This document shows, piece after piece, positions 1 to 9,611 of a DNA stretch of 64,000 nt. Under the pieces are notes generated by a model. That model was given only the letters and a program-made list of their open reading frames with translations. It made no database searches and was not told the DNA's origin. Position numbers and translations under genes: made by a program. This DNA is from Sphagnum compactum (Eukaryota; Bryophyta; Sphagnopsida; Sphagnales). Positions within the stretch are counted from its first letter, which is position 1. Each line of letters starts with the position of its first letter. The stretch spans positions 1,777,267-1,841,266 of the forward strand of contig OZ234502.1 in the NCBI GenBank assembly GCA_965153455.1, given 5' to 3'.

Positions 1-349
1 CAAAATGGTGAAAAAGATTTGATGTTTGCTAGTGAACCTGAGTTATTTTCTATTGGTAAACTTAACTTACCCAGTATATTTATATGATAAGTATCTCAAG
101 GATTTTGAAGAGCATAATCAGAAGCTTGAACATCATTTTACTGATTGAACATTTTGTACTCTAGATCTACAATATTTATGTACTACCCAAATTTTCCATC
201 AACCCCACAAAGCCTCTTTTGCAATGTGATCATCACAAAGTCAGAACCCTGGGAATTAAAACATTGCAGTTCTAGTCCAGAAATGCCTCATAGCTAGTAC
301 ATGCATTCTCAATCCTATGAGCTCAAAGACAATATCATCAACTAACTTC
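1..349. other. Left flank outside the inverted duplication; no gene supported
   Basis: This is unique sequence before the left arm begins. Frame 1 on the plus strand is open for the first 28 codons, then stops, and nothing in it is recognisable. It has no counterpart beyond the right arm at 44291, which is what fixes the outer boundary near 350. Confidence 0.5.
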
Positions 350-535
350 TAATAGATAATCCTTCTTATGCAATCTTGGATTCAGGGTTTGTTACATCGA
401 ACACTTTGTCATTGGTAGCTCCAAACTTTCTCAGGATGGCAGCTGATTCCTTGTCCTATCCTACACTACAAAAGGAAAATTGTGAAAGAAAATGAACAAC
501 ACAATGTCTCACAATATCTACAGTTCCATAGCCCC

Positions 536-567
536 AGAGAGAGAGAGAGAGAAAGAGGGAGAGAGGA
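536..567 (+). repeat. GA microsatellite (left copy)
   Basis: An imperfect AG/GA run. The right-arm counterpart is the CT run at 44070-44104. The two differ in length and interruptions, as expected for slippage after duplication. Confidence 0.85.
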
Positions 568-1922
568 AAGATCAGAACAACTTGAATGTAAAAAAACTCA
601 AGTGCAACTATGAGTATTACTGTCCATGCCCAAACACCCTTTGTGCCCATCAAAGAAACCACAAAGGTAGACAAGGTTGATCCCAGTTGATAGGGAAGAA
701 AATGTTGCAGCAAATATAGTAGTTGCTCAAAAGGAATGGGCTGAGACAACATGCACTTTTATTGGCAAAATGTTGCTGTGCTGTCTCAAGAGAAAGAGAG
801 GACTTATCTTGTAGGGTCTTTGCGACTTACACAATGTCCACTTCTTCTTTCAAGAGGGCTTAACCATTTAAGTATAAGAGAAAGGGTCTATCTTTAGACC
901 CTTGCATTAGTTGAGGGGCCTGTCCTGAGACCAATAGGCTGACACGCAGAAACGGAAAATTTGGAAAGAGTCTATTGATAGTTAGGTAAAGTACTCTGGA
1001 GTCCTAATGTACTTGGATGGCACTTTTCGTCCATGAATATACCTCCTATATTGCCCCTGCCAGGCTCTGCAAAGGCCATTGAGTTTGGGTGCACCAAGGT
1101 GGTTTTGTAATGTTTAGACCTAAAAGCAAGAGTTATTGAATATTGAACAAGTTTTTCTGAAAATTCAGTAAAATTGAACAAAAATTAGAAAAAATAGGGC
1201 AAAATCTTCATATTGTTGGAAAGCCCTTGATGAGCAGGATTTTATGAAAATAATTTCATAATATTTAGACCTCAGATGTGGGAGATATTGAGTTTTGAGT
1301 TTTTTTTTTGTCATTAAAAATTCAACTAAATTACAAAAACTCGTTTTGAAAGGAGAAATCAGTTAGGTAACAAATTCACACTTGGGCCAGACTAATGATA
1401 GAAAGTTTGCAAGAGGATTTTAACAATTTCGAATTGTAGTTGTTATAAACCTTAGGAGCAACCAAAATTATATAAAGGTTGGAGAAATAATATGAAACTT
1501 TTTGTATTTTGATAAATCTTATTTTTCTCGGAAAGTTGAAATATCTCCACATGACTTTATGTGAATGCTCTTATTTTGATAGGACGTTCAGGCAACAATA
1601 TGACAATTACTATCCAACGTACATACTATTTCCGTTAACATTTAAATGCGAAACATTGGATTATTTGCTTTAAATTTTATCAAGCCCATATTTTTAAGGT
1701 TATTCTAAATACAAAAACTGTTTAACATTAATTGTACCCTTACCAACTCATTTACAAGGGACAAGCACTAAAAAAAAGAGAAACTAAGTAAATGTGGCAC
1801 CTGGCTTGATGTTATTGGAGAACAAGTAAGCGTTGCCTCCAAAAAAAAATTACTATACACCCAAGTTATGATGAATGCTTTCTGTACATATGGCATCATG
1901 TTTTTAAAAAATAAACTAAAAT
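568..1922. other. Non-coding stretch of the left arm
   Basis: AT-rich sequence shared with about 42700-44069. Short open frames here are not preserved between the arms. No gene, RNA or element could be recognised. Confidence 0.5.
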
Positions 1923-1978
1923 AATGCAATGGTTAAGAATTCCTTCATTGAGTATGAGGTTTTTGAGTTCAAATCTTT
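1923..1978 (+). mobile_element. SINE-like tRNA-derived head
   Basis: The sequence contains a GCAATGGTTAAG stretch resembling a Pol III A box and, about 35 bases on, GAGTTCAAATC resembling a B box (consensus GGTTCRANYC). This is the usual layout of a tRNA-derived SINE head. It is repeated in the right arm near 42645-42700 on the minus strand. No cloverleaf was folded and no clear tail was defined, so the call rests on box spacing only. Confidence 0.35.
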
Positions 1979-1990
1979 TTCCCAATAAGC

Positions 1991-2383
1991 ATGTACATCT
2001 CCAAATTTACATCCCCTAATAAAGCCATTGGAACTACATTCTCCATGCAACTTGGTCACACTTTCTCTCACCAAATTGACAAAAAGAAAAGAGAGGAAGT
2101 CCAGTCAAGTTCCTTCAGGAGGAGGGGAATTGAAGCCATGATTTTCTCAACGTTGACCCTATTACTCAAGAGACTCATGGAACATGTATATCAGTTTAAT
2201 TATCTTATATATCTTCACCAACAAGCAATTTGCATGAAATGTGTTCAATATTTCCCAAGACTACTGATGCACATGCCCAAGTCATTTAATCCAGAGTCTC
2301 ATCATTTCATACCTTATTTAACAAGGTGTGTTATACACAATGGCCCTGTCATTAATTTAATATTAACAATTGATATTGTATGA
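1991..2383 (+). other. Open frame kept in both arms, 130 codons, function unknown
   Basis: The frame is open in the left copy, and its counterpart at 42245-42595 on the minus strand is open for 116 codons, ending at the same stop with the same C-terminal residues. It overlaps two tRNA-like boxes, so it may simply be a readable SINE body. No signal peptide, membrane segment or known domain is visible, and the composition (many Leu, His and Phe) is not persuasive. I would not call it a gene without transcript evidence. Confidence 0.2.
2121..2180 (-). mobile_element. Second SINE-like head, opposite strand
   Basis: On the minus strand the sequence reads GAGTCTCTTGAGTAATAGGG and then ATGGCTTCAATTCCC, a plausible degenerate A box and B box about 30 bases apart. 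The right-arm counterpart lies near 42455-42515. Two heads facing each other within 250 bases suggest nested SINE insertions older than the duplication. Confidence 0.3.
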
Positions 2384-4806
2384 TAAATTGTGGTCGTAGC
2401 TAAGGGAGAATTTTTTTTTTAATTATTTTAATGTACACCTTCATGTTGTTGTTTTTAAAGAAAATCATGATTTTTTTTCAGTTTTTAACATCACATTAAT
2501 TATGAGGAACCCAAAAGGGATCTCACATTAAACGATGACATGTTCTAGGAACTTATTTAAACACTTAAAACATTGTTACCAAATCAAAACCAACATGGAA
2601 ATGTTTCAACATGATTTTCATTTTTTTGTAAATTTAATGACTTTTTCTTTTTTAAAAGTGATCAAATATTCCCTTTTCATATTTTCTTCACATTTGCTCA
2701 AACCAAAAGAAAATATGAATTTTTTCAATCACAATGTCACATTTTGAAAGAATTATATGAAATTTTTGTGTATGATGGGTGCCATAGCCATTTTTGGAAA
2801 AAAATAGTTTCCTTTTTATTTTTGGGGGTTATGAATTTGTGACAAAGTCACTTAGGGACTGGGTGCACATTTGAGGAGGTGACAGAGAAAACAAAATGTC
2901 AAAATATGAATGTGAATTTTTTCCAACCAAATTAAAATGAATTATCTCACCTAGTTTCTAGGGGTTAAAATCCCTTGAAGCAACTATACTCTATAATGAT
3001 TCTCAACACAATATCCCTGGGCCAATAAAATTTCATGACCTTGTGAAACAGTCAGGAGAGGACAAAGCATCAAATTATAAGAATTCTCTTTCATCATGTG
3101 ACCACCACCCAAACAAATATATCTTACACGCAATTGTTTCCAATATACAACATGACTACCCACCTCTTTAAAATGTTGATAATCTCATGCACATATGTCA
3201 TACTTTTGTAGAGAATATACAAAGTCAAAGATTCCATCCAGGCCCTATCTGAAATATACATAGACACTTTCCCCTTGCTCACATTGATCAAATCACACAT
3301 GAAATCTCCTCCCACAACACCTCCATCCACAAATGACTCCACAACCCCACCTTAGATAGATTAGTACGCAATCATTTTTTAATCCACCCATTAGTCTCAA
3401 CATCACAAATAACATAGCTACTTCATTTTTGAAATCCTCAATATATGGGCAATTGTTGGAAACATCTATTTGAGCCTACCCTTTTCCCATCTCCAATGTG
3501 CAAACTATGTGAACCTCACATCCATGTTGATAAATGGCCATACTTATTATCCTCTTGTCAACATCCAATAATTCATGGTTTATACATAGATTGACATAAT
3601 AAAGCCTTATGACACAGTTGAAATTCCTCCTCACAGACCACAATACTGGATGCAAATGTTCTTGTCCATGATTCTACTTTAAATGATTTCCCAACAAAAA
3701 TCATTGTGCCCTCCTTGGTTCCTACCATGCTCTTGTTTATAGTCAAAAATGTTCTTGCCTTGGTAGATTACACCTAGATATCCTCCTATTGATATCCTCC
3801 TCACCTCCTTACTAACCAAACCCCTTCAATTTGCATTCAATTCATCATATTTCGGTACTGCTACGATTGATTCTTGAAAACTGCTACTATTTGAAAACTT
3901 GACAAATATAATCGTCTCCTGAACACAATAACATGGCTAGGATTGCATAAACTTGAATCTCAATCTCCCCTTAACCTTGATTCACATGGTTGTTGATGAA
4001 CCCCTGGCCCCAAAACACCTTCCCCACTTTTCATTGCCCGATCACCTAATCTACCCCCACCCCCTTCTTTCCCCCCAATTGTCATACATTGACTTAAATT
4101 TCATTGAATTGACAGGCATAGAGCCTACACCATATTAGAGGCAGTAGCTTTTTGGCGAAGAGGCTGTTATTTATGAATGTGGAGAAGGTATTTGCCCTCT
4201 TTCTTTGCATAGGGTGATTGTCGTCCTGCTGAGTTTGGAGTCATGAAACTACCCATTAACTCATCAATGCATGTATATGGTATTACCTTTTCAGATTTGG
4301 CATTTGGTACCAAATAACAAATTTATTTTTCGAAATCCATTTGGACGGTCTTTAAAAAACTATTGAATTCTGGCAATAAATATAGACTCCTTCTTCAGGG
4401 TGTTCTCCTGACTCTCTCGACCTATAACACAATGAGACCTTTTATATCATTTTTTCTTACTTTAAAAAAACAAAACAGAAGTGGAGAGACTTAATGTTCA
4501 ACAAAATTATAAAATGTTGTCAATTATTGAATACTTGCTATACTATGGGGGTGGGTTGAAGAAGCTCCTAGTTTCTAATAATTATTTCTCTATTGCAATT
4601 TCCTTAAATTTTGACATTTCAAATAAGTAATTTCTAACATGAACTTAACAATTTCTAGAATACTTTAGTTACTGCCGAGGCTGAAAAGGTACTAGAGCAG
4701 TAAGATCCTCTCAGTGTGAGGCATATGAATTAGCCTTTGAAAGATAGAACTTATTGTGAAACTAGCCTAGGTTTTGAGGATGCCAAAACGTTCACATTAG
4801 AGTTAT
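2384..4806. other. Non-coding stretch of left arm with possible old element remnants
   Basis: The sequence is shared with about 39830-42240. A minus-strand frame at 3124-3342 (72 codons) is open here, but its right-arm counterpart (about 41290-41510) has an in-frame TAG and a disrupted G run, so it is not under coding constraint in both copies. Neighbouring frames (3390-3900 read on minus) have the look of an eroded element but match nothing I recognise. Confidence 0.4.
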
Positions 4807-4929
4807 CACTCAAAGTAATACAGACTTAATTGGGGGACGAAGTGAGAAGTCAGGATGGAAACAGTACCCCAAAATGGAGACGAAATGAGAAGTGAGGCTG
4901 GCAAAAGTACACGGGGAAGTAAAAACAGG

Positions 4930-6430
4930 TAGTCCAAACCAATTGTGCATTCTTCCAGCTTTTGCATACCCCTTACCCGTCCTGCCCGATACACTTCCCA
5001 GGCACGACGGCCGTCTCGCCCGTCCCGCGAAGCACCCTCTTTAACCCCACCGCTGCCAGTCGGGAACCGGCCCCACCTTCACTGCGGAGCTGAAGAATCA
5101 CCCACTGCGCATACATATTACCCGCACTTCGAAAGATAGAACCCACTGGGTGATTCTTTGAAAGATAGAATCCACTGGGTGATTCTTCAACTCCGCAAAC
5201 CAAAGTTCTAACTTTCAAAGGCTACTTAAACCGGCCCCACCTTCACTGCGGAGCTGAAGAATCACCCACTGCGCATACCCCTTACCCGCACTTTGAAAGA
5301 TAGAACCCACTGGGTGATTCTCTGAAAGATAGAATCCACTGGGTGATTCTTCAACTCCGCAAACCAAAGTTCTAACTTTCAAAGGCTACTTAATAATATG
5401 CCTTTGAAAGATAGAACCCACTGGGTGATTCTTCAACTCCGCAAACCAAAGTTCTAACTTTCAAAGGCTACTTAATAATATGCCTTTGAAAGATAGAACC
5501 CACTGGGTGATTCTTTGAAAGATAGAACCACTGGGTGATTCTTCAGCTCCGCAAACCAAAGTTCTAACTTTCAAAGGCTACTTAATAATATGCCTTTGAA
5601 AGATAGAACCCACTGGGTGATTCTTCAGCTCCGCAGTGGGTGATTCTTCAGCTCCGCAGTGAAGGTGGGGCCGGTTCCCGTCTGGCCACGGTGGGGTTAA
5701 AGAGGGTGCTTCGCGGGACGGGCGAGAGGGCCGTCGTGCCTGGGAAGTGTATCGGGCAGGACGGGTAAGGGGTATGCACAGTGGGTGATTCTTCAGCTCC
5801 GCAGCGAAGGTGGGGCCGGTTCCCGTCTGGCCGCGGTGGGGTTAAAGAGGGTGCTTCGCGGGACGGGCGAGACGGCCGTCGTGCCTGCGAAGTGTATCGG
5901 GCAGGACGGGTAAGGGGTATGCAAAAGCTGGAAGAATGCACAATTGGTTTGGTCTACCTGTTTTTACTTCCACCGCGGCCAGACGGGAACCGGCCCCACC
6001 TTCATAGCGGAGCTGAAGAATCACCCAGTGTATCGGGCAGGACGGGTAAGGGGTATGCAAAAGCTGGAAGAATGCACAATTGGTTTGGTCTACCTGTTTT
6101 TACTTCCACCGCGGCCAGACGGGAACCGGCCCCACCTTCACTGCGGAGTTCGGCCTTAGGTACCTGCGGAGCTGAAGAATGCGCCATTTCCACTTTCCTG
6201 AAGAATGCACAATTTCCACTTTCCTGAAGTGCTGAAGCGCGACCCGCACAAAGCTGAAGAATGCACAATTTCCACTTTCCTGAAGTGCTGAAGCGCGACC
6301 CCCTCCCTCTTTCGGGAGTTTTCATCACCGCTGCTGTCGCGCCAGCTCCCTCTTTCGGGAGTTTTTATCACGGCCGAAACCGCCACTTTCCTGAAGTGCT
6401 GAAGCCGAAACTCGTCTGGCCACCCGAAAT
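4930..6430. repeat. GC-rich nested tandem and inverted repeat block (left arm)
   Basis: A GC-rich island in AT-rich DNA. A unit of about 170 bases (containing CCGTCTCGCCCGTCCCGCG and GGAACCGGCCCCACCTTC) occurs on one strand at 4938-5105 and inverted at about 5643-5778 and 5787-5965, making a local palindrome. Its centre (5130-5640) is a tandem array of about 85-90 bases per unit built on CCACTGGGTGATTCTTC and AAGTTCTAACTTTCAAAGGC. From 5975 to 6420, shorter partial units follow with a repeated TTCCTGAAGTGCTGAAG motif. The block lies just upstream of a conserved small frame at 6458, so it may act as a CpG-rich promoter region, or may be the repetitive end of a transposon. Neither is proven. 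Confidence 0.75.
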
Positions 6431-6457
6431 CGGAATTGCTGAATTTGAGCTATCGCG

Positions 6458-6612
6458 ATGACGCACAACAATTCTCCTGCACGAAACGCTGAGGTCGAGG
6501 ACGAGATTAGACTTTCAAGCGGCCATCGTGATCAGGAGCAGAATACAGCGGAGGACACGCGCTTCCTTATCAATCCCGAGCACTCCCGTATTGAACCCTC
6601 GAAGAGATGCAG
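6458..6612 (+). other. Candidate first exon, 5' of kinase locus (left)
   Basis: An ATG follows the GC-rich block and opens a frame of about 52 codons beginning MTHNNSPARNAEVEDE and ending near SRIEPSKRCR. A GT immediately follows (TGCAG then GGTAATC), fitting a splice donor. The right-arm copy (about 38727-38881, minus) preserves the whole frame with only three amino-acid changes. The peptide is polar and charged with no recognised domain. It could be the first exon of the kinase gene 3 kb downstream or of a separate transcript. No convincing acceptor was identified. Confidence 0.35.
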
Positions 6613-7873
6613 GGTAATCATCCTCTGACTTCCTCTTACCTGTTTATAGCACTCATTGTGGAGAAACGCAGTTTGTGGTGGGCAGACACCTTCGGAAATC
6701 GAGGGAAAAATTAGTTGCGGAATTACTGTACGAAATTTCATTGTCAGAATTGCTCAATTCAGATCTTTCCATGGGAGTGTTGTCTCTGGTGGATCTAGAG
6801 ATCTCTGGTGGATCTCTGGTGGTTCTGAATCATTTGTACCTCTCCTAATGCTATGAGATCCTTCTGCCTTCAGTTCCATCTCTCACAATGCTGTGGTTGT
6901 TTCTTGTAACATGGACAATTCAATTTTGATAAAGAATGCCACTCAACAGAATCCAGGTATGAAATTTTTGGCAAAAGGAGCCCATTGTCCAACTCTGTTT
7001 TCATCTTATGCTGTTGTCAAGGTCTGGCGGGGGCATTCACACTTTGTATTTGTTTGGTACCCTCCCAAGAGTATGATTTTATTATTTATTTAATAATGAG
7101 ATTGTTTTTATATACATTACTTGGGCTTCATGCTGCTGCACAGTACCAGTGTCTATCAAGCAATCAATTGATGAAAAAATGATTTTGTGAAATTAAATCT
7201 CATTTGAAGGAAAATATTGAGTCACATTGCATGCAGCTTGAATTGAATTCAAATTCAATTGAAAGGAAATTGAATGCAAATTGTTAGAGAAGGTATTGGA
7301 AATCTACTTGCGAATATGTTATTGAAAAAAAAACTTTAAAAATACACAGATGTGAAAAGACACATTTTCATTTTCATGCCTTTTTACTTGGGAATAGACT
7401 AAATAAATTCTAGGCTGGAATTTGATAGCACAAAATATTATGGAACCCCTTAGTCATCCTACCTAAACTAGCTCCAATGAATCATCGTCACTAAAATTTA
7501 CTAATAAATATGACTTTTTTCATAATTAATAAAATACATAAATTTTTTTATAAATGCAAATATATTTAATTTGAGTCCCTACTTTCTTTTTGAACGTCTA
7601 TAATATTTTGTGTAAATTTTGCATATTTTCAAATGCCTTATTTTTAAATATTTTTACAAGCATAAATCATTTTCTAAATATTTACTAAATTCACCTCCAA
7701 AGTACTAAACAAATATCTTATTTTGAGCTCATGTCAATTATACATAAGTTCGACTGACCCCTTCCCCTCCGCCCACCTCCCCCTAGGTCATAGTTTATCT
7801 TTGCATGATAATTTGGTCATGGCTACAAGACATAATCATTCCTTGATGTCAATGCATATATGACATCTTTCTC
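6613..7873. other. Intergenic or intronic stretch of left arm
   Basis: Shared with about 36590-38726 of the right arm. It includes an AT palindrome-like tract near 7230-7275 (AATTGAATTCAAATTCAATT). The right arm differs by the insertion at 37343-38230, which corresponds to a point near 7120 here. No convincing coding sequence. Confidence 0.45.
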
Positions 7874-7929
7874 TTGAACATAAAAGAGCTGTTTATACCT
7901 TTACTTTCGGTTGCATTATCTTGTGTACA

Positions 7930-8194
7930 TTGTGGTGATGCAGATATGCAACCTGCGCACTATAGAAACAGGCTCCAAACATGTGTGCATCTAGTTCACA
8001 AGTGGACAATCGGACTTGTCATTGCCATTGTGGTAAGTCTTTTGAGACACACAGAGCAGAAAATGTTATCACATATCAATACAGTTGGTTTACACTGGCA
8101 GAAAGGAATTTGTTGCAATCACTAATTGGTGCGACTGTGTACAGGATGTTGTGCGTTCCTTTCGGTCTCTTCGTACCAGTCGAAGTAAACCAGG
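7930..8194 (+). other. Exon-like segment upstream of kinase (left)
   Basis: Two overlapping frames are open and both are open in the right arm (about 36264-36540, minus). One contains CHCHCGKSFETH and LAERNLLQSLIGA and ends at a plausible donor (CCAG then GTATGG). Arm-to-arm substitutions change amino acids in both frames about equally, so I cannot say which, if either, is coding. No domain recognised. Confidence 0.2.
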
Positions 8195-8460
8195 TATGGG
8201 ACCTTTAGAAGCTTGCAATCCTGTTCTTGCACGATGTTGCTTAAGTCATACGTTTGTGGGGTACATTGATGGTGGTTCTTGTCACAAGCACCTGTCATTG
8301 TTATTCATGACTTCTTTTTCTTGACTGCAACCAAGACATAGTATTTGTTTCCCACATTGTCGCTTTGAACCTTGTATCATAAGCTATAGCGATTTGATGT
8401 TTTCCATTTGGTAATTGTGTTACATAGACCTTCATACTTCAGTGCCTTTTCTATCCAAGA

Positions 8461-8694
8461 GACAAACCTCCCTCACCTGGTCACATTGCCTCGTTAGAGT
8501 TACACAATTTGCTCGAACAAGCTTGTATTTTGTTCAATCTTTACAATGTGTTCATGGGAAGATTTCATTGGATTGGTGAAGAATATACTGATGTTGAGTC
8601 TGAAACACTCAAGCTCATGAGTGTATCAAGCTTGTGCCTCAGAACAATCGTACCACATAATTTTTCATGCATTCAATTTTGCTTTCAATGGTAG
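8461..8694 (+). other. Exon-like segment (HNLLEQA frame), left
   Basis: An open frame of 77 codons. The part up to about 8620 has coding-like composition: LELHNLLEQACILFNLYNVF then FHWIGEEYTDVESETLKL. An AG acceptor lies just upstream and a GT-like site follows. The right arm keeps the same frame from about 36003 down to a stop near 35810, with conservative changes. It may be an internal exon of the kinase transcript or a remnant of another gene. No domain recognised. Confidence 0.3.
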
Positions 8695-8717
8695 CCAGCC
8701 CAACTACAACAGGGTAG

Positions 8718-8912
8718 ATGGGTAAATCAGTCATTCCAGTGTGGAAATTTAGGGGTGTCCAAGTGCATTGGGGATGAATGGGAAACCACATTGCCCCCAA
8801 TATGGTGGTGAATGTGTCTGCCATTGAAAAGGATACAGGAGCCGAAACAGGCAAAGTGATTCTCAAATATCATTTGGTTGGTAGACAGTTGGTCCTCATA
8901 ATTCCTTGGTGA
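8718..8912 (+). pseudogene. Exon-like segment with a nonsense codon in the left arm
   Basis: The frame starts MGKSVIPVWKFRGVQVHWG and ends QLVLIIPW before a stop. In this arm codon 20 is TGA (8775-8777), whereas the right arm (35551-35745, minus) has GGA there and is open for 64 codons. If the segment is coding, the left copy is broken. Function is unknown. Confidence 0.3.
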
Positions 8913-8933
8913 AGTAAGGCTTCGCCAGAAGCA

Positions 8934-9131
8934 ATGGCCAAGCTAACCCCAGACTCAAGCTATCAGCGGCTATTATCTGATCCACATTTGACACAGCTGA
9001 TTGTTCTTCTCAGCATTTTTGCCAGTAGTTATGGGTTAGATATGCTGGAAGCACATCTCAACTTGGCTGGTGCAACTATGACCCTCTTGCATTCACGTGC
9101 TATGAACATTTTACTAGAACTTGGTTTTTGA
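8934..9131 (+). other. Exon-like segment (MAKLTPDSSYQRLL), left
   Basis: A 65-codon open frame with coding-like residues: LSDPHLTQLIVLLSIFASS then MLEAHLNLAGATM. It is in the same frame as the 8718 segment, separated from it by a stop. The right arm copy (about 35335-35530, minus) has two one-base deletions, near 35390 and 35352, that destroy the frame, so if this is a real exon the two arms have decayed in opposite places. The helical, leucine-rich look does not identify a family. Confidence 0.3.
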
Positions 9132-9199
9132 TGCTCATCCTCCAGACAACATGAAGATCTGTTGTCTATTACTTGGAGTTTACGTTCCATCATGTTTAG

Positions 9200-9533
9200 G
9201 AGTTGGAATCCATAGGCTTACAACTGATGGAAGTTCGTGCTGATGCTCATGTGGTTTGTCGGATGGAAGTTCTGGAGATGGCTATCTAGTATCAACAAAG
9301 CCCCTCCTGGGCAGTACCAGACTTGGAATGGAATACTGGAATGTAACTTGCATCCCTTGATCATGAGGGAGTAGAAGTCAGGCAGAACTATTTTGAACCA
9401 GGAGCTATTGCCAAATTGGACATAGCTCAAGACAATGTGAACACTGCAAAGTGGAGAACTGTTGCAATTTTTTGTCAGTAATAACAGGAATGAACATCCC
9501 AGGGCTTGCAATGCAACATCTAGTGGCTCTTAG
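9200..9533 (+). other. Upstream region of left kinase with short coding-like pieces
   Basis: One frame reads ELESIGLQLMEVRADAHVV and later LDHEGVEVRQNYFEPGAIAK, but stops separate the pieces. The right-arm copy (about 34932-35270) keeps them with about 2-4% change. It may be 5' UTR, intron or old exon. No ATG-initiated gene. Confidence 0.25.
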
Positions 9534-9611
9534 TTGTGCTTGACATTACAAAGGGTCATCTCTCCTTCTATCCATCCCAGAATTGCTTTCCATCCTAAGA
9601 TTCACTATGAC

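Noticed and set aside
5648-6386. Several frames of 70-148 codons in the GC-rich block
   Set aside because: GC-rich repeats have few stops; the frames are not conserved between the arms.
6612-6648. Short intron joining 6612 to an AG near 6648
   Set aside because: It would be under 40 bases, below the usual minimum for plant introns.
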